A DNA stretch of 64,000 bases, from NCBI RefSeq assembly GCF_900188255.1, contig NZ_FZNS01000004.1:248001-312000 (forward strand), written 5' to 3'. The translations under genes and the position numbers were made by a program. Under the pieces are notes generated by a model. That model was given only the letters and a program-made list of their open reading frames with translations, did no database searches and had not been told where the DNA came from. Below, piece after piece: positions 41,620-49,898 of this stretch. Source of the DNA: Hymenobacter mucosus (GTDB lineage Bacteria > Bacteroidota > Bacteroidia > Cytophagales > Hymenobacteraceae). How positions within the stretch are numbered: position 1 is the stretch's first letter; each line of letters starts with the position of its first letter.

Positions 41620-43023
41620 ATGGGCGCCACGTTTTGGGTACGCTACGCACTGTTACTAGCTATACTCTGGCTGGCGCTGCCGTGTCGTGCTCAAAATGTG
41701 GCCCCGGCTTCTACCCGCACCACGCGCATCCTGTTCGTGCTGGATGCGTCGGGCTCTATGCGGGCGCCTTGGGAAGGACAGCAACGCTGGGATGTAGCCA
41801 AGAATCTACTTTCCAAGATGGTAGACTCACTGAATGCGTATCCGCACTTGGAGTTGGCGCTACGGGCCTACGGGCACCAGCACGAAAACAAGGAGCAGAA
41901 CTGCGAGGACTCCAAGCTGGAAGTACCCTTTGCGCCCAAAAACGCGGGGGCTATTAAAGCTCGCCTCAAAACCATTCAGCCCAAGGGAAACACGCCCATT
42001 ACTTATTCCTTGCTGCAATCGGCCAATGACTTTCCGGCGGATAAATCGGCGCGCAACGTGTTGATTTTAATTACCGATGGCCTGGAATCCTGCAAGGGAG
42101 ACCCGTGCGCCACGGCGGTAGCTTTGCAGCGGAAACGGGTGTTTCTCAAGCCCTTCGTGATTGGCATCGGAGCCGAGCGGGAGTTTGGGAAGCAGCTGGA
42201 GTGCCTGGGCCAGTACTACAACGCGGCCGATGTGCAAACCTTTCGCACCATCCTCAACGATGTAGTAGCCCAAACCCTGGCTAAGACCACCGTTGCAGTG
42301 AACCTCACCGACGAGCAGGGCCGCCCCGTGGAATCGAACGTGAACATGACGTTTCAGAACAACGTGACGGACCAGCCGGAGTACAACTACGTGCACTACC
42401 GCGACGCCCAGGGCAAACCCGACGTGCTCGACATTGACGCCTTGCAGAGCTACGACTTGGTGATTAACACGGTGCCGCCCGTGCGCCAGCAGAACCTGCC
42501 CATCCGCCCCGGTCGGGCCAACGTGCTAACGTACAAAACGCCCCAGGGTACGCTCTGGCTTCAGAACCCCAACCTGTCGCCGAATCCCTATGGCACGGTG
42601 CAGGCGGTAGTACGGGCCCAGGGCAGCCCCGCCACGGTGGTAGCTTTACCCTTTGGCGCACGGCAGAAACTACTGGCCGGCAACTACGAAGTGGAGCTCC
42701 TGACCCTACCCCGCCAGGTGCGCCGCATCGCGGTGAAGCAGGGCCAGGAAACGGCCGTAACCTACGAAGCGCCCGGCATCCTGAACATTGTGACGGACTT
42801 GAAAGGGTACGGCAGCATTTACAAGCTCAACAACGACGAGTCGCAGACCTGGGTGCACAACTTACCCGATGGCGGGAGCAGCAAAGTGAATGTAACCATG
42901 CAGCCCGGAGTATACCGGCTGGTGTTTCGCACCAAAACGGCTACCGGCAGCAAGTTTACTGACGTACGCAACTTCACTATCCGGCCGGGTCAAACCACTT
43001 CGGTGAGCATTTTCGGCCGATGA
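41620..43023 (+). CDS. Exported von Willebrand factor A domain protein
   Basis: 467 aa from ATG 41620, which opens a signal peptide (MGATFWVRYALLLAILWLAL, cleaved near CRAQ). A longer frame from 41521 would overlap transketolase. vWA domain at about 35-230 with an intact MIDAS: DASGS (42-46), Thr in KGNTPIT and Asp in ITDGLESC. The remaining 235 residues are beta-rich, with repeated units like TVAVNLTDEQGRPVESNVNM that resemble Ig-like or carboxypeptidase-like domains. A secreted or periplasmic metal-dependent binding protein; partner unknown. Its stop overlaps the next start by ATGA. Confidence 0.85.
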   Translation: MGATFWVRYALLLAILWLALPCRAQNVAPASTRTTRILFVLDASGSMRAPWEGQQRWDVAKNLLSKMVDSLNAYPHLELALRAYGHQHENKEQNCEDSKLEVPFAPKNAGAIKARLKTIQPKGNTPITYSLLQSANDFPADKSARNVLILITDGLESCKGDPCATAVALQRKRVFLKPFVIGIGAEREFGKQLECLGQYYNAADVQTFRTILNDVVAQTLAKTTVAVNLTDEQGRPVESNVNMTFQNNVTDQPEYNYVHYRDAQGKPDVLDIDALQSYDLVINTVPPVRQQNLPIRPGRANVLTYKTPQGTLWLQNPNLSPNPYGTVQAVVRAQGSPATVVALPFGARQKLLAGNYEVELLTLPRQVRRIAVKQGQETAVTYEAPGILNIVTDLKGYGSIYKLNNDESQTWVHNLPDGGSSKVNVTMQPGVYRLVFRTKTATGSKFTDVRNFTIRPGQTTSVSIFGR

Positions 43024-43832
43024 AGAGCACAACCGGTAGGCAGCACCGCCAGCCCATACCCCTATACCTCATGTCCTCTTCTGTTTTGCAAAACCTTATA
43101 AGCCAGAGCGCAACCGCCCTAGCCCAAAACGGTTACGCCATCCTAGCGGGCATCTACACTCCCGAAGAACTAGCAGGCTTGCTTCGCACTATCGAAAGAG
43201 CCGAAACTTCCTCGCCTAATTTTCGACGGAGCCAGGACGTATTTGCCATCCGCAACCTGCTGGGCGAGATTCCGGCCTTGCGTGAGCAGCTACTGACGCC
43301 CCGGCTGCGGGAAGTGCTGTCCGGGCTCTTTCCCGATAGCCAACCCTACTTGGTGAAGGCTATCTACTTCGACAAGCCCGCTGGCTCCAACTGGTTGGTG
43401 GCGTGGCATCAGGATGTGATGATACGGGTAAACCACCGGGCCGATTTGCCGGATTATGGTCCCTGGACCAGCAAAGGCGACGAGGTAACTGTACTACCGC
43501 CGCCTTCCGTTCTGGAAAGCATCATTACGGTGCGCCTCCACCTAGACGACTGTGACGAAACTAATGGTGCGTTGCGTGTAGTACCCGGTTCTCATCGTCA
43601 CGGCGTCATTGCCAATGATCAGCATCCCCACTACACGCCGCGGGCCGTACGTTGCCCGGTGCCGGCCGGGGGCCTGATGCTTATGCAGCCGCTTACGCTG
43701 CACGCTTCTAACCGCAGCACTAGTAGCCGCCCGCGCCGCGTGATTCACTTGGAGTTTAGCGCCGCTGAGCTGCCCGGTGACTTACAGTGGCGAGAGCTGC
43801 TAGCAGTGACAACTGAGGGACTGTCTTGCTGA
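43020..43832 (+). CDS. Phytanoyl-CoA dioxygenase (PhyH) family protein
   Basis: 270 aa if it starts at ATG 43020 (ATGA overlap with the vWA stop); ATG 43071 (MSSSVLQ) would fit the family start better. Fe(II)/2-oxoglutarate oxygenase: the iron triad is H130-x-D132 in VAWHQDVMIRV and H192 in VVPGSHRHGV; Arg for 2OG lies in SSRPRRVIHLEF. Such enzymes hydroxylate small molecules or lipids. Substrate is unknown. Its place between transketolase halves is odd. Confidence 0.85.
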   Translation: MKSTTGRQHRQPIPLYLMSSSVLQNLISQSATALAQNGYAILAGIYTPEELAGLLRTIERAETSSPNFRRSQDVFAIRNLLGEIPALREQLLTPRLREVLSGLFPDSQPYLVKAIYFDKPAGSNWLVAWHQDVMIRVNHRADLPDYGPWTSKGDEVTVLPPPSVLESIITVRLHLDDCDETNGALRVVPGSHRHGVIANDQHPHYTPRAVRCPVPAGGLMLMQPLTLHASNRSTSSRPRRVIHLEFSAAELPGDLQWRELLAVTTEGLSC

Positions 43833-43896
43833 ACGTGCAACTGCAGAACGACTAACTAACACCACAAACCTCTCTAAGAACCCTACATCTTCACAT

Positions 43897-44853
43897 ATGA
43901 AAGACTTTCCCTACACCGAATCAAAAGACACCCGCAGCGGCTTTGGCGCGGGCTTGCACGAGCTGGGCAAAACCAACCCGAACGTTGTAGCCTTATGCGC
44001 CGACCTTATTGGCTCGCTCAAGATGGATGCTTTCATCAAAGACAATCCCGAGCGGTTTTTCCAAGTAGGTATTGCCGAGGCCAACATGATGGGCCTGGCC
44101 GCGGGCCTTACTATTGGGGGTAAAATTCCATTCACGGGTACCTTCGCGAACTTCAGCACAGGCCGCGTGTACGACCAGATTCGGCAGAGCATTGCCTACT
44201 CCAACAAAAACGTGAAAATCTGCGCTTCGCACGCGGGCCTCACGCTGGGCGAGGACGGTGCTACCCACCAGATTCTGGAAGACATCGGGATGATGAAGAT
44301 GCTCCCGCACATGACGGTCATTAACCCCTGCGACTTCAACCAAACCAAAGCCGCTACCCTGGCCATTGCCGACTACGAAGGCCCCGTGTACCTGCGCTTT
44401 GGCCGCCCGGTAGTGCCCAATTTCACCCCCGCCGACCAGAAGTTTGAAATCGGCAAGGGCATTGTGCTGAACGAAGGTACCGATGTGAGCATCTTCGCTA
44501 CCGGCCATTTGGTATGGAAAGCTATTCTGGCGGGTAAGCTATTGGCTGATAAAGGCATCAACGCGGAAATCATCAACATCCACACCATTAAGCCGCTGGA
44601 CGCGGAGTTGGTGCTGGCCTCGGCACGCAAAACGCGCTGCGTGGTAACGGCGGAGGAACACCAGATGAACGGCGGCTTGGGCGACTCCATTGCCCAACTG
44701 CTGATCCGCGAGGAGCCCCTACCCCTGGAAATGGTAGCTGTAAACGACTCTTTCGGCGAGTCTGGCACCCCCGACCAGTTGATGGAGAAATATGGCCTCA
44801 ATGAGCAAGCCATTGTGGCGGCCGTAGAGAAAGTAATGGCCCGCCGCAAGTAA
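43897..44853 (+). CDS. Transketolase, C-terminal (pyrimidine-binding) subunit
   Basis: 318 aa. Contains the pyrimidine-binding domain with the catalytic Glu in FFQVGIAEANMMGLAAGL (about 49-66) and the transketolase C-terminal domain (about 190-310, SIFATGHLVWKAILAGKLL, VVTAEEHQMNGGLGDSIAQLL). Works with the protein at 40700-41602. Sixty-four bases separate it from the dioxygenase gene. A terminator follows, so it closes the four-gene group. Confidence 0.93.
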   Translation: MKDFPYTESKDTRSGFGAGLHELGKTNPNVVALCADLIGSLKMDAFIKDNPERFFQVGIAEANMMGLAAGLTIGGKIPFTGTFANFSTGRVYDQIRQSIAYSNKNVKICASHAGLTLGEDGATHQILEDIGMMKMLPHMTVINPCDFNQTKAATLAIADYEGPVYLRFGRPVVPNFTPADQKFEIGKGIVLNEGTDVSIFATGHLVWKAILAGKLLADKGINAEIINIHTIKPLDAELVLASARKTRCVVTAEEHQMNGGLGDSIAQLLIREEPLPLEMVAVNDSFGESGTPDQLMEKYGLNEQAIVAAVEKVMARRK

Positions 44854-44874
44854 GCTCACGTCATCAAACTGCAC

Positions 44875-44912
44875 AAAAACTCCCGCTACCCCAGTGTAGC
44901 GGGAGTTTTTTT
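44875..44912. terminator. Terminator after transketolase C-terminal gene
   Basis: AAAAACTCCCGCTAC pairs perfectly with GTAGCGGGAGTTTTT around a 6-base loop, then more T. A-run on the other side makes it usable for the convergent gene too. Confidence 0.92.
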
Positions 44913-44953
44913 GTTTACTGGTAATCCGTTGGCTCCTAGCATTTATCCTCACA

Positions 44954-45502
44954 TTAGCTGCGTAGGTTGGCCAGGCGTTGCTCTAGCGCCGCATCCAGAT
45001 ATAGCCACTCGGCACGGTTGGCAAAAGTATAGTCGTGGTAGCACGCCAGAAAGGCTTCCGTTTCGCGGTACACGTCCCGCAGCGCCTCCGCCGACTCCTG
45101 GGAGCTATGCTCGTAGTCAGCAGCCAGCCCGTATATCCAGCCAATTTCCCGGTCGGAAGTAACCAGCAGGCGGAGGCGGTACAGGGCGCTTATGGTTTGC
45201 CCCAAAGACCAGGAGCCCGCACTTAGGTGTTGCTGCAGCCAGGCCAGCGCCGGACGCACCGAAAAGCTTTCGGGCGGAAAAGCCAAGCTTAGGTACGCGA
45301 GTACCTCGTCTTTGCCGGTGCGCAGATAGCGGTAGAGCTCCAGATAAAATAGCTCCGGCTCTGGCTCCTGCAACAGCACGTCATCAACCCACTCGCTTAC
45401 GTCGGCCAAGGTTGCTACCCCTAATTGCAGGCCTAACCTTGCGTAGAAGGCTGCCTCCGACGCCGACAACTGGTGCAGTTCCTCTCGTAAGTTCGTGGCC
45501 AT
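44954..45502 (-). CDS. Hypothetical protein
   Basis: 182 aa, soluble, all-helical in appearance and acidic (DVSEWVDDVLLQEPEPELFY). No family recognised. Repeating Leu/Tyr/Trp spacing (LFYLELYRYLRTGKDEVLAYL, ALAWLQQHLSAGSW) suggests a helical bundle. It lies 19 bases downstream of the zinc-ribbon gene in the same direction and is probably cotranscribed with it. Confidence 0.7.
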   Translation of the reverse strand: MATNLREELHQLSASEAAFYARLGLQLGVATLADVSEWVDDVLLQEPEPELFYLELYRYLRTGKDEVLAYLSLAFPPESFSVRPALAWLQQHLSAGSWSLGQTISALYRLRLLVTSDREIGWIYGLAADYEHSSQESAEALRDVYRETEAFLACYHDYTFANRAEWLYLDAALEQRLANLRS

Positions 45503-45521
45503 GCCGTGCGGGTTCAGTAGC

Positions 45522-46175
45522 CTACGCTTGCTTGGTGCCGCAATCGGCGCAAAAGTGTTGCCCTGGCTTGAGCGAGGCGCCGCAGCTGGTGCAAAACTTT
45601 TCCTTCGCCTGAGCCGCGACGCTAGGGGTACCGCACTGCGGGCAAAACTTTTGGCTTGGCTCTAGCTTGTTCTGGCAGCTTTTGCAGTGCACAATAGTCC
45701 CGGTACCCAAGAAATCAAGTTGGCTTGTATAGTCGTGCTGGCGGGTTTTGGTTTGAATTTGCTCCCGCGCTGCTTGCCGCTGCTGGGCCGCTAGCTCCTC
45801 GTGCTCATCGGGGGCGCAGCTTTCGCAAAGACCGGCCGTGTGGTTCCAGCATACAGTAGGGCACACCCAGTGCCCACAGCGGGTACACTGCTTGAAGTAT
45901 TCTTTACCCTCCTGCACTGCTTTTTCCAAGGCGGCATCGTGGGCTTTGCCCCCAATGGCCCGCTGCACGTGGTAGGCGGCATTTCCGGCATCATAGAAGC
46001 TGCCCCCGAACAGGCTACCTGCTGCCCGCATCAGTTCCCCAGCAATGCCGAGGCTGTTGGGATGAAACCGCGACATGTGCCCGTTGCGGCATTTGTCGCA
46101 GTAGAATTTGAATTGAAAGCCTTTGTCAGTAGATAAATCGTCGTGGTTGGCCACAAACTGAATTAGGTTGCTCAT
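45522..46175 (-). CDS. Zinc-ribbon protein with several CxxC modules
   Basis: 217 aa from ATG 46175. Several zinc-binding parts can be seen: CDKC near the N-terminus; a CTRCGHWVCPTVCWNHTAGL cluster with CESC (about 96-120); then two rubredoxin-like zinc ribbons at the C-terminus, CKSC...FCPQCG (about 164-180) and FCTSCG...FCADCG (about 192-215). The middle has a Gln/Arg-rich helix. C-terminal double zinc ribbons are a common adaptor end; the function is unknown. Confidence 0.75.
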   Translation of the reverse strand: MSNLIQFVANHDDLSTDKGFQFKFYCDKCRNGHMSRFHPNSLGIAGELMRAAGSLFGGSFYDAGNAAYHVQRAIGGKAHDAALEKAVQEGKEYFKQCTRCGHWVCPTVCWNHTAGLCESCAPDEHEELAAQQRQAAREQIQTKTRQHDYTSQLDFLGTGTIVHCKSCQNKLEPSQKFCPQCGTPSVAAQAKEKFCTSCGASLKPGQHFCADCGTKQA

Positions 46176-46307
46176 AGCAGGCAAGTCGGTCAGGTGAACG
46201 GCTAAAAGTAGTTATATCCGAATAGTACTGTACTCCTGCTCAGGGCCAGCCGAAAAAAATCTGCCCGTATACTTGCACACACTCTGGGGCTTGCGGCCCC
46301 GCTATTT

Positions 46308-47051
46308 ATGCGCTTACTCTACTTTCTTCTCTGCTGCTTTTTGGTTGTGGGTGCTGCACCTGCTTTGCACGCGCAAAACCAGCAGCAGCGCGACACCACC
46401 CTCATCGTATATAGCGGGCAGCTAACGGGCGCCTACAGCCGCGGCGGCGTGAGCCGGGCCTTGCTTTCCACTTCCCACTCCCTCACATTTACGCGGGGCC
46501 AGCACTACGGCCTACCTCTGAGCGGAAGCTTTATTTACGGCAAGCAAGATGGGTTTCTGAAGGAGCGGGAGCTGCTGCTCAATGCTACCCCCTACTACTA
46601 CAAGGGCAGGTTTAGGGCCTACGCGCTGGGCGGATTCGAAATCAGTAACCTGCGCGGCATTACGAGCCGGGTGCAGTTGGGAGCTGGGCCCGGGTGGGCC
46701 TTCTACTCCGACACGCTGGGGCGGGAAGTTTCGGTGAGCAACCTGCTGATCCGGGAGAAAACAAACTTTCGCGACGGCACTTCCCGTCTTACTACCCGCA
46801 ACTCTGCCCGCCTGAAAGTATCCTACTCGCGGAGCGTTGTAACGCTGAGCTCCATTACGTTCTACCAGCCTTCCGTACTAGATTTCGGCGACTACCGCTT
46901 CAGCAACCTGACCACGCTGGCGCTCAAGCTTCCGCGCAAATTTTCCGTCAACTTCAGCTACAACTACACCCACGAAAGCCGTGTTATCGAGGGCCGCTTC
47001 CCGGATAACACCAACGTAACCGTGGGAGTAGCATACAGCACCACCCGTTAA
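46308..47051 (+). CDS. DUF481 family outer-membrane barrel protein
   Basis: 247 aa, signal peptide at 1-23 (ends ALHAQ). The body alternates beta strands typical of DUF481 barrels: RFRAYALGGFEISNLRGITS, RVQLGAGPGWAFYSD, SRLTTRNSARLKVSYSRS, ending VTVGVAYSTTR. Function of DUF481 is unknown; members are thought to sit in the outer membrane. It converges on the next gene, 13 bases apart. Confidence 0.8.
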   Translation: MRLLYFLLCCFLVVGAAPALHAQNQQQRDTTLIVYSGQLTGAYSRGGVSRALLSTSHSLTFTRGQHYGLPLSGSFIYGKQDGFLKERELLLNATPYYYKGRFRAYALGGFEISNLRGITSRVQLGAGPGWAFYSDTLGREVSVSNLLIREKTNFRDGTSRLTTRNSARLKVSYSRSVVTLSSITFYQPSVLDFGDYRFSNLTTLALKLPRKFSVNFSYNYTHESRVIEGRFPDNTNVTVGVAYSTTR

Positions 47052-47064
47052 GTAGGGCCCGCGC

Positions 47065-48039
47065 TTACTGCGTGGTGAACGTGGCTACGTAGGCCAGCCC
47101 GGCGGAAGCACTAGTGATAGAGGAGCCCGCGAGGTAGCTCAGAAGTGGGTACAGCGGCTGCTTTAACACACTAAGTTCCGCATGCTGTCCTTGCAGAATT
47201 TCTCGGATAGTAGTGGAGCCCTGAGTCATGAGTTGCTGCGCATACTGGCGCGGCACTTTGTGCTCGTAAAGAAAGGCGGACAGTCCTGCCACCATAGTTG
47301 GGTCGGGGGCGTTGAGCGCCTGCACGTAGTCGGGTAGTACCTGGGGCCAGTCCTGGAGGGCAATGGGGTGGTAGCGAAAAAAACCCTGAACGAGTTGCAG
47401 GGTAGCTATGCCTAGATTAGGGTCGCGTAGGAAAGGCAGCAGTTGGTACACTTCCGTGGCGGTGCGCGCCCGGGAACCCGCCTGCACCAGCGCCTTTTCA
47501 CGCACTGAGTCGGGCGCGGCGCTATGCAGCACAGCTACGCACTGCGCCACCGTAAGCGGGTTGGGCGCCTGAAGCAGCCGCAGAGACGCTGCGTAGCGGG
47601 CTGCTTGGTGGCGTGGGTATTTGCGCCGGATGGCCGCAACCGCCGCCGTATCCTGAGCCCGGACGGCAAACAGCATCTTCCTAGCCATCTGAAACTCTGG
47701 GTTATGTAGCTGCTGTATGTGCATGGCTGCATTAAGCTGAGCAACTACGCTGGGCGCGGGAGCTGCTGTGGTCCGGTAGGGCTTGCCTGTGTCGGAGCGT
47801 AGCGTCACAAGCCACTGATCATCGGCCAGCCATATTACCTGCGCATCCTTGTAGCCCATGGGCCGGATAGCGGCCATGCATACCGTGGCTTTCTTCTCGT
47901 TGAGGGCTGCTACGAAGCTTTCCCGGGTGAGGCCAGTAGGCAGGCCCCATATCTCCACCTCGCTCGATTTGATTTGGGCGGCTGCGGGCGTTATTTGGCT
48001 GCAAAGACCAACCAACAGCGCAAGAAAATACTTCTTCAT
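47065..48039 (-). CDS. Hypothetical exported protein
   Basis: 324 aa with a signal peptide (MKKYFLALLVGLCSQITPAAAQ). No family recognised. The first 100 residues look like a small alpha/beta domain; from about 110 helix pairs recur (ARKMLFAVRAQDTAAVAAI; RKYPRHQAARYAASLRLLQ; VYQLLPFLRDPNLGIATL), which resembles HEAT or similar helical repeats. Periplasmic, function unknown. It is divergent from the sigma factor gene (145 bases). Confidence 0.7.
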   Translation of the reverse strand: MKKYFLALLVGLCSQITPAAAQIKSSEVEIWGLPTGLTRESFVAALNEKKATVCMAAIRPMGYKDAQVIWLADDQWLVTLRSDTGKPYRTTAAPAPSVVAQLNAAMHIQQLHNPEFQMARKMLFAVRAQDTAAVAAIRRKYPRHQAARYAASLRLLQAPNPLTVAQCVAVLHSAAPDSVREKALVQAGSRARTATEVYQLLPFLRDPNLGIATLQLVQGFFRYHPIALQDWPQVLPDYVQALNAPDPTMVAGLSAFLYEHKVPRQYAQQLMTQGSTTIREILQGQHAELSVLKQPLYPLLSYLAGSSITSASAGLAYVATFTTQ

Positions 48040-48183
48040 AAGGCACGCGTATATAGTTGACTAGTTGCTCTTTCACTTCTTTTCTACCCCATCAGTCAAG
48101 ATAGTCGTTCAAGTGAAATTAAACTAATAGCCGGCGTATCATTCTAAGGCTTACACCCGCCTCCCTAACCCGCTCCCCTGCGC

Positions 48184-48735
48184 TTGGAAGACCAGGAGAT
48201 ACTCGTCAAGTTTGATGACCCCGCCACCCGCAATGTGGCTTTCAACCAGCTGGTGCGCAAGTACCAGCAGAAGGTGTATTGGCACGTACGCAAAATGGTT
48301 ATCGACCACGATGACGCCGACGACCTCACGCAAGACGTGTTTGTGAAGGTGTGGAACCACTTAGCTTCCTTTCGGCGCGATGCTTCGCTCTACACGTGGA
48401 TTTACCGCATTGCTACCAATGAGTGCCTGAGCTTTCTGGCCAGCAAGCGACGGAAGTTCTTTCTACCCCTGCATGATGTGGGAGCAGAACTGACCGCTAA
48501 AGTAGAAGCTGATGCCAGCCTGGCCGGCGACGAGGTGGAGCGCACGTTGCAGAAAGCCATTCTGCGCCTTCCTGACAAACAGCGCTTGGTGTTTAACCTG
48601 CGCTACTACGATGAAATGCCCTATGAGCAAATGGCCGAGGTAACGGGCACCTCCGTGGGTGCCCTCAAAGCCTCCTACCACCATGCCGTGAAAAAAATTG
48701 AGCAGTACGTTACGGAAGCGTCCCTAAATAATTAA
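48184..48735 (+). CDS. ECF-type RNA polymerase sigma factor
   Basis: 183 aa. Region 2 is DADDLTQDVFVKVWNHLASF with YTWIYRIATNECLSFL (about 38-82); region 4 is LPDKQRLVFNLRYYDEMPYEQMAEVTGTSVGALKASYHHAVKKI (segments about 122-172). The start is probably TTG 48184, since no ATG occurs before region 2 and the N-terminus MEDQEILVKFDDP matches related sigma factors. It directs polymerase to stress or envelope genes and is followed by a membrane protein that may be its anti-sigma factor. Confidence 0.9.
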   Translation: MEDQEILVKFDDPATRNVAFNQLVRKYQQKVYWHVRKMVIDHDDADDLTQDVFVKVWNHLASFRRDASLYTWIYRIATNECLSFLASKRRKFFLPLHDVGAELTAKVEADASLAGDEVERTLQKAILRLPDKQRLVFNLRYYDEMPYEQMAEVTGTSVGALKASYHHAVKKIEQYVTEASLNN

Positions 48736-48765
48736 ACCCGAGAGCTTCGACCACTTCTAAGCAGT

Positions 48766-49206
48766 ATGAATACTCCCTTTCGTTTGGACAAACACCCGCG
48801 CCGCTCGCAGCCTCCGCTGGCTTCCCCGCCAGACCGCTACTTCGAGCAACTCCCCTCGCGGGTGATGGAGCGCGTGACTAGCGAGGTGAACAGCCCGGTG
48901 CGCTGGCTTGGGTTGCTACCCGCACCCTTGCGTACGGCACTGGCATCACTGGTACTGCTAGGTGGGTTTGCTACTACCTATGTCCTTATTCAGCATCCCC
49001 CCACCCCACCAGCCGATAGTTTAGCCTCGGTGCCCCAACAAGAGCTGGTAGACTACCTCCTAGCCAGCGACCAACGCGTGACGCTCACTGACCTGGCAGA
49101 GCTACCAGCCACGGCCCAGCCCCTTCCTGAAACGTACCTGCAAGCTTCGCCTAGCGAAGTGCAGGATGTGCTAGATGCTCAGCCTTTGGAGGATACCTAC
49201 CTCTAG
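48766..49206 (+). CDS. Single-pass membrane protein, possible anti-sigma factor
   Basis: 146 aa: a basic, Pro-rich cytoplasmic segment (about 1-60), one membrane span (TALASLVLLGGFATTYVLI, about 63-81) and an acidic periplasmic part (QQELVDYLLASDQRVTLTDL). It is 30 bases downstream of the sigma gene, the usual place for an anti-sigma factor. No zinc-binding anti-sigma motif is seen, so the role rests on position and topology. Confidence 0.7.
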   Translation: MNTPFRLDKHPRRSQPPLASPPDRYFEQLPSRVMERVTSEVNSPVRWLGLLPAPLRTALASLVLLGGFATTYVLIQHPPTPPADSLASVPQQELVDYLLASDQRVTLTDLAELPATAQPLPETYLQASPSEVQDVLDAQPLEDTYL

Positions 49207-49241
49207 GGTGTATGTTTACTTCCCATGTTGCCCTTCTTCTT

Positions 49242-49721
49242 ATGAATCATCTTCTTCGTAGTCTACTGGTGCTTATGCTGCTAGCGGTAGTACCGGCTGC
49301 TTCTTTTGCCCAAGCCGATCGGCAGGCCCGGCTGAATCAGTTGGAAAACGCCAAGATTGCCTACATCACCGATAAGATTTCGCTTACCCAGGACCAGGCT
49401 CAGAAATTCTGGCCCGTTTACAATGACTTCACCAACAAGCGCCGCGACATCAACCGCCGCATGCGCCTGCTGCGTTCTACCAACCCCGATGCCCTCACCG
49501 ACCAGCAAATCAAGGACAACTTAACCCAGGCCATGGACCTGCGCCAACAGGAGGTGAAGCTGGAAAAGGAGTATTTCGAGCGGTTTCAGAAGTTGCTCAG
49601 CATCCGGCAGGTAGGAAAGCTGTACACGGCCGAGCGAGATTTCACTCGTGAAGTCATCAAGCGCGTTGCCGACCGGCGCGGGCCACGCGGTTCCCACGCC
49701 ACAGACCAACCAAACAATTAA
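49242..49721 (+). CDS. Periplasmic Spy/CpxP-like protein
   Basis: 159 aa from ATG 49242 (MNHLLRSLLVLMLLAVVPAA, signal ends SFA); ATG 49212 would extend the signal. The mature part is helical with the LTXXQ-like motif ISLTQDQAQKFWPVYNDF and RQQEVKLEKEYFERFQKLL, as in Spy-type chaperones of Bacteroidota. Third gene of the sigma/anti-sigma operon, which fits an envelope stress response. The 3' end is rich in Arg and Pro. Confidence 0.75.
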   Translation: MNHLLRSLLVLMLLAVVPAASFAQADRQARLNQLENAKIAYITDKISLTQDQAQKFWPVYNDFTNKRRDINRRMRLLRSTNPDALTDQQIKDNLTQAMDLRQQEVKLEKEYFERFQKLLSIRQVGKLYTAERDFTREVIKRVADRRGPRGSHATDQPNN

Positions 49722-49777
49722 TCCATTCGGCGCACACATTACTCGATGTGCGTCAGTCAATTGAGTATTATGCTACT

Positions 49778-49813
49778 ATAAAAAAGCGGCTGGTAAACCA
49801 GCCGCTTTTTTAT
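49778..49813 (+). terminator. Terminator after sigma operon
   Basis: 16-base perfect stem (ATAAAAAAGCGGCTGG with CCAGCCGCTTTTTTAT) and a TAAA loop. Confidence 0.93.
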
Positions 49814-49866
49814 GGCCTTCTCGCAGGCGTACATGCGCTAGTGAAAATTTGGCGGCCCTTCCGGCG

Positions 49867-49874
49867 TACTTTTG
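49867..49874 (+). promoter_or_regulatory. Promoter -7 box TACTTTTG for aminotransferase gene
   Basis: Exact TAnnTTTG match 24 bases before ATG 49899; it overlaps the upstream in-frame TTG 49872. Confidence 0.6.
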
Positions 49875-49898
49875 CGGCCCGAATTTGTTTTGCCTAGT

